A DNA stretch of 5,623 bases from Chloroflexota bacterium (GTDB lineage: Bacteria > Chloroflexota > Anaerolineae > Anaerolineales > DRKV01), in NCBI GenBank assembly GCA_011051635.1, contig DRKV01000136.1, positions 1-5,623 on the forward strand. The letters are read 5' to 3'. Of the stretch, positions 5,451 through 5,623 are shown in pieces (within the stretch, counting starts at the first letter, position 1; every line of letters starts with the position of its first letter). The notes under the pieces were generated by a model. It worked only from the letters and a program-made list of their open reading frames with translations. It did not search any database and had not been told where the DNA came from. Both the position numbers and the translations under genes were made by a program.

Positions 5451-5483
5451 ACGGCACCGGTCCCCTGGTGTCGTTTGTCTTTT
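5451..5483 (+). terminator. Intrinsic terminator after tRNA-fMet
   Basis: ACGGCACC (5451-5458) pairs with GGTGTCGT (5467-5474), an 8-bp stem with one G-U pair and an 8-nt loop. A T-rich stretch, TTTGTCTTTT, runs to 5483. It would end the tRNA-fMet transcript before the next gene. The T tract is interrupted, so some read-through is possible. Confidence 0.68.
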
Positions 5484-5514
5484 AACTTTGCCCTCCAGAA
5501 GTCTCCTGCTACCG

Positions 5515-5623
5515 ATGACCATTCCGACCTTCATTCCCCTCAATGAAGCCGCTGTCCGCACCGGCTGGACGGTGGAGCGTTTGCGCGAACTGGTTGCGGC
5601 GGGTACAATCATGGCAGGAAAAC
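5515..5623 (+). CDS. Start of a gene with an HTH-like N-terminus (partial)
   Basis: Only 36 codons are present before the window ends. They begin MTIPTFIPLNEAAVRTGW and continue TVERLRELVAAGTI. The pattern LNEAA...G.T.ERLREL...G.I resembles the helix-turn-helix of MerR or excisionase-type proteins, in which a helix, turn and recognition helix lead into a wing. That suggests a DNA-binding protein, but most of the protein is missing. The ATG at 5515 has no obvious Shine-Dalgarno and no clear promoter of its own. It starts about 31 nt after the T tract of the tRNA-fMet terminator, so read-through from that promoter is one possible source of expression. The product cannot be named. Confidence 0.6.
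   Translation, partial: MTIPTFIPLNEAAVRTGWTVERLRELVAAGTIMAGK

Noticed and set aside
4991..5546. Frames across tRNA-fMet, including GGRTRTCDLRVM on the minus strand and a QVRVLPPL peptide on the plus strand
   Set aside because: These are typical translated-tRNA artefacts, and they also overlap the septum gene antisense.
1..5623. CRISPR array, insertion sequence or phage genes
   Set aside because: No regularly spaced repeats, transposase or integrase motifs were seen on either strand.

Overview
This 5.6-kb, GC-rich window looks like bacterial chromosome, most likely from Chloroflexota (Anaerolineae-like). That placement is an inference. It rests on Thr/Pro-rich 'TPTP' linkers in three of the exported or membrane proteins, the style of the sensor kinase, and tRNA genes without an encoded CCA end. 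No single marker gene proves it.

Left block (66-4436, minus strand). A compact run of three genes reads right to left: a 772-aa membrane sensor with GAF, coiled coil, histidine-kinase dimerisation and ATPase regions; a 316-aa membrane-anchored protein with two LysM domains and a long Thr/Pro tail; and a 382-aa LytR-CpsA-Psr (LCP) family protein. The first two genes are 7 nt apart and the last two overlap by 55 nt. An extended -10 promoter (TGCTATAAT) lies just upstream of the sensor. Together they suggest a cell-envelope module: a sensor, a peptidoglycan-binding surface protein and an enzyme that attaches glycopolymers to the wall. The kinase-like protein has glutamine in place of the phospho-accepting histidine, so it is probably not a conventional histidine kinase. 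A perfect hairpin sits at the extreme left edge.

Middle (4437-4920). A divergent intergenic region holds short inverted and direct repeats, a strong sigma70-type promoter, tRNA-Leu(CAG) and a good intrinsic terminator. A 65-bp element follows, bounded by imperfect inverted repeats with a perfect 11-bp core. It may be a palindromic or MITE-like repeat.

Right block (4921-5623, plus strand). A small FtsB/DivIC-like septum protein appears to be expressed from a leaderless transcript. Its stop codon lies inside the -35 box of the next promoter, which drives initiator tRNA-fMet(CAU). After the tRNA come two hairpins that share complementary sequence; the second is terminator-like. The window ends in the first 36 codons of a gene with a helix-turn-helix-like N-terminus.
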